Assembly: GCA_031385005.1 (NCBI GenBank)
Contig: JANNBB010000026.1
Location: 124,001 to 188,000 of the forward strand
Length of the DNA: 64,000 bases
From: JADKIH01 sp031385005
Lineage (GTDB): Bacteria > Bacteroidota > Bacteroidia > AKYH767-A > 2013-40CM-41-45
Direction of reading: 5' to 3'
A program made the translations under genes and the position numbers. Shown here one piece after another: positions 63,072-64,000 of the stretch. The stretch's first letter is position 1. Each line of letters opens with the position of its first letter. The notes beneath the pieces were generated by a model, which saw nothing but the letters and a program-made list of their open reading frames with translations, had not been told where the DNA came from and ran no database searches.

Positions 63072-64000
63072 CTAAGGTCTCGAAACAGCAATCTGCAATC
63101 GTGAATTATTTTCTACAAGAATGTAATCCGAATTCTCAATTAAATGATCGCCGTTAAGATCCTCCTTTAAATATCCGGTTGTAAACAATCTTGTTTTTGA
63201 TTCGACCGAATTAAAATCAGAAATATTAAAAACTCCGTCTTGATTGATATCACCATTGTATAATGAGAAAGTTCCATCGCCGGTAGCATAAAGTTGGTTT
63301 CCATAAGCTTTACCGATAGCATCAGTGAAAGAATAGCTAACCGACAAACTATTGAACAATACCGGTGATGTACTCCACACCTCCAACGCACTTCGATGAC
63401 GAACAACAAGGTAATAACTACCCAAAAAAATTGTAGGTGAAAAAACAAAGTTACCATATCCATTCACGTCTATTGTTCCCTTTACGCTTTGAACAAGTGC
63501 ATGTTGTCCGGTGGTCGCATGAAGTTCCAAAGTAATCGAATCACATAACGTTGGATAATTGACTCCATTGATGACTGCCTGCATTACGCCCGTACTTTTA
63601 TAATAACCTTGAATAAATACACGCAGATTTACTGTTACCGGAGATGTATTTCCACAAGTACCCGGAGCATTAAAAGGGGAGAACCATCTGACACAATCTT
63701 GTCTGTAGGCAGCCAGCTCTGTCAACTCCACATCCCGGCAAAGCCAGGCACTTACATGAGTACTATCGGAACATTTGGACATGATGGTAAATCCTTCAAT
63801 GTTTTGGTTTCCTGTCGGATTAGAAACATAATACTCATTGTTCACAGTAAATTTCCGATCGCCACCTGTTACAATTGAGGAAGTAAGATTGGTGACTTCA
63901 ATAAAATTACCCAAAGTATTGTGCAGTATATATAACAAACCGGTTGTCCTGTCAAATGAAAGTTCGCAACTTTCGCTTTTATTTGTTTTATATTTTCCAA
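63072..64000 (-). CDS. Secreted protein with EF-hand tail, C-terminal part (runs off right edge)
   Basis: The minus-strand frame ends with the stop just before 63072 and stays open to the right edge (309 codons visible); there is no N terminus or signal in view. The upstream part (CELSFDRTTGLLYILHNTLG and NQNIEGFTIMSKCSDSTHVS) resembles the end of an esterase- or SdiA-regulated-type beta-propeller, a tentative reading. The last ~190 residues form the same tail as the giant protein at 30132: VFIQGYYKSTGVM, FVFSP, YYLVVRHRSALEVWSTSPV, KAYGNQLY, and two Ca-binding-like loops DINQDGVFNISDFN and DLNGDHLIENSDYI before ENN...RP. No type A sorting domain. Likely surface or secreted. Confidence 0.8.
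   Translation of the reverse strand, partial: GKYKTNKSESCELSFDRTTGLLYILHNTLGNFIEVTNLTSSIVTGGDRKFTVNNEYYVSNPTGNQNIEGFTIMSKCSDSTHVSAWLCRDVELTELAAYRQDCVRWFSPFNAPGTCGNTSPVTVNLRVFIQGYYKSTGVMQAVINGVNYPTLCDSITLELHATTGQHALVQSVKGTIDVNGYGNFVFSPTIFLGSYYLVVRHRSALEVWSTSPVLFNSLSVSYSFTDAIGKAYGNQLYATGDGTFSLYNGDINQDGVFNISDFNSVESKTRLFTTGYLKEDLNGDHLIENSDYILVENNSRLQIAVSRP

Overview
The window comes from an AT-rich member of the Bacteroidota, outside the classical Bacteroides group and most like a Chitinophagales/Sphingobacteriales-type bacterium. The evidence is a T9SS type A C-terminal sorting domain (27616-30096), SprB-like repeats in a 2544-residue surface protein, families typical of the phylum (DUF4294, DUF5916 with a CBM9-like domain, a large TamB, M13/M16/S9 peptidases), many short lipoboxes, almost no Shine-Dalgarno sequences, and TAnnTTTG-like -7 boxes ahead of several genes. 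The genus cannot be fixed from the sequence alone. There are no rRNA genes, complete insertion sequences, prophage genes or CRISPR arrays. Most of the window is ordinary chromosome.

Layout. 0-7 kb: the 5' part of ribB/ribBA, a TamB-type envelope protein divergent from tsaD, and a lipocalin-like lipoprotein. 7-16.2 kb: an M13 peptidase, a TolB-like propeller protein and a complete RND efflux operon (adaptor, pump, TolC). 16.3-27.2 kb: msrA, mutL, two adjacent rhomboid proteases, an EEP phosphodiesterase, an oligopeptide-binding lipoprotein, and mtaB-lgt-IMPase. 27.6-37.8 kb: two large secreted proteins; the first has a T9SS type A tail and the second a different, EF-hand-containing tail. 37.9-42.5 kb: small accessory genes on the minus strand (two DUF1801 proteins, VOC proteins, a glycosyltransferase, small membrane proteins, lipoproteins), with a VOC gene broken by a 12-bp tandem repeat. 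42.5-46.6 kb: DUF4294, biotin carboxylase, sucC and DinB. 46.8-52.5 kb: DUF5916, mgtE, an acyltransferase and two small coupled genes. 52.6-53.5 kb: a possible attenuator, a hexanucleotide tandem repeat running into a 17-bp-arm palindrome, and two tRNA-Leu genes. 53.5-61.8 kb: S9 peptidase, fabG, M16 peptidase, sucD and mnmE. 61.8-62.9 kb: a dense cluster of TTCGnCAAGCTCAG-type repeats running into a GIY-YIG nuclease gene that carries the same repeat as in-frame 30-bp units. 63-64 kb: the 3' part of a second secreted protein with the EF-hand tail.

Themes. Three genes act on tRNA: tsaD makes t6A37, mtaB thiomethylates it, and mnmE modifies U34. Envelope and secretion functions dominate (TamB, Lgt, RND pump, T9SS cargo, rhomboids, lipoproteins). 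SucC and SucD, subunits of one enzyme, are encoded about 13 kb apart. The most unusual signals are the nuclease gene embedded in its own repeat family, a related repeat core in a broken gene 20 kb away, the shared EF-hand tail of two secreted proteins, and the leader/terminator element near 52.7 kb.
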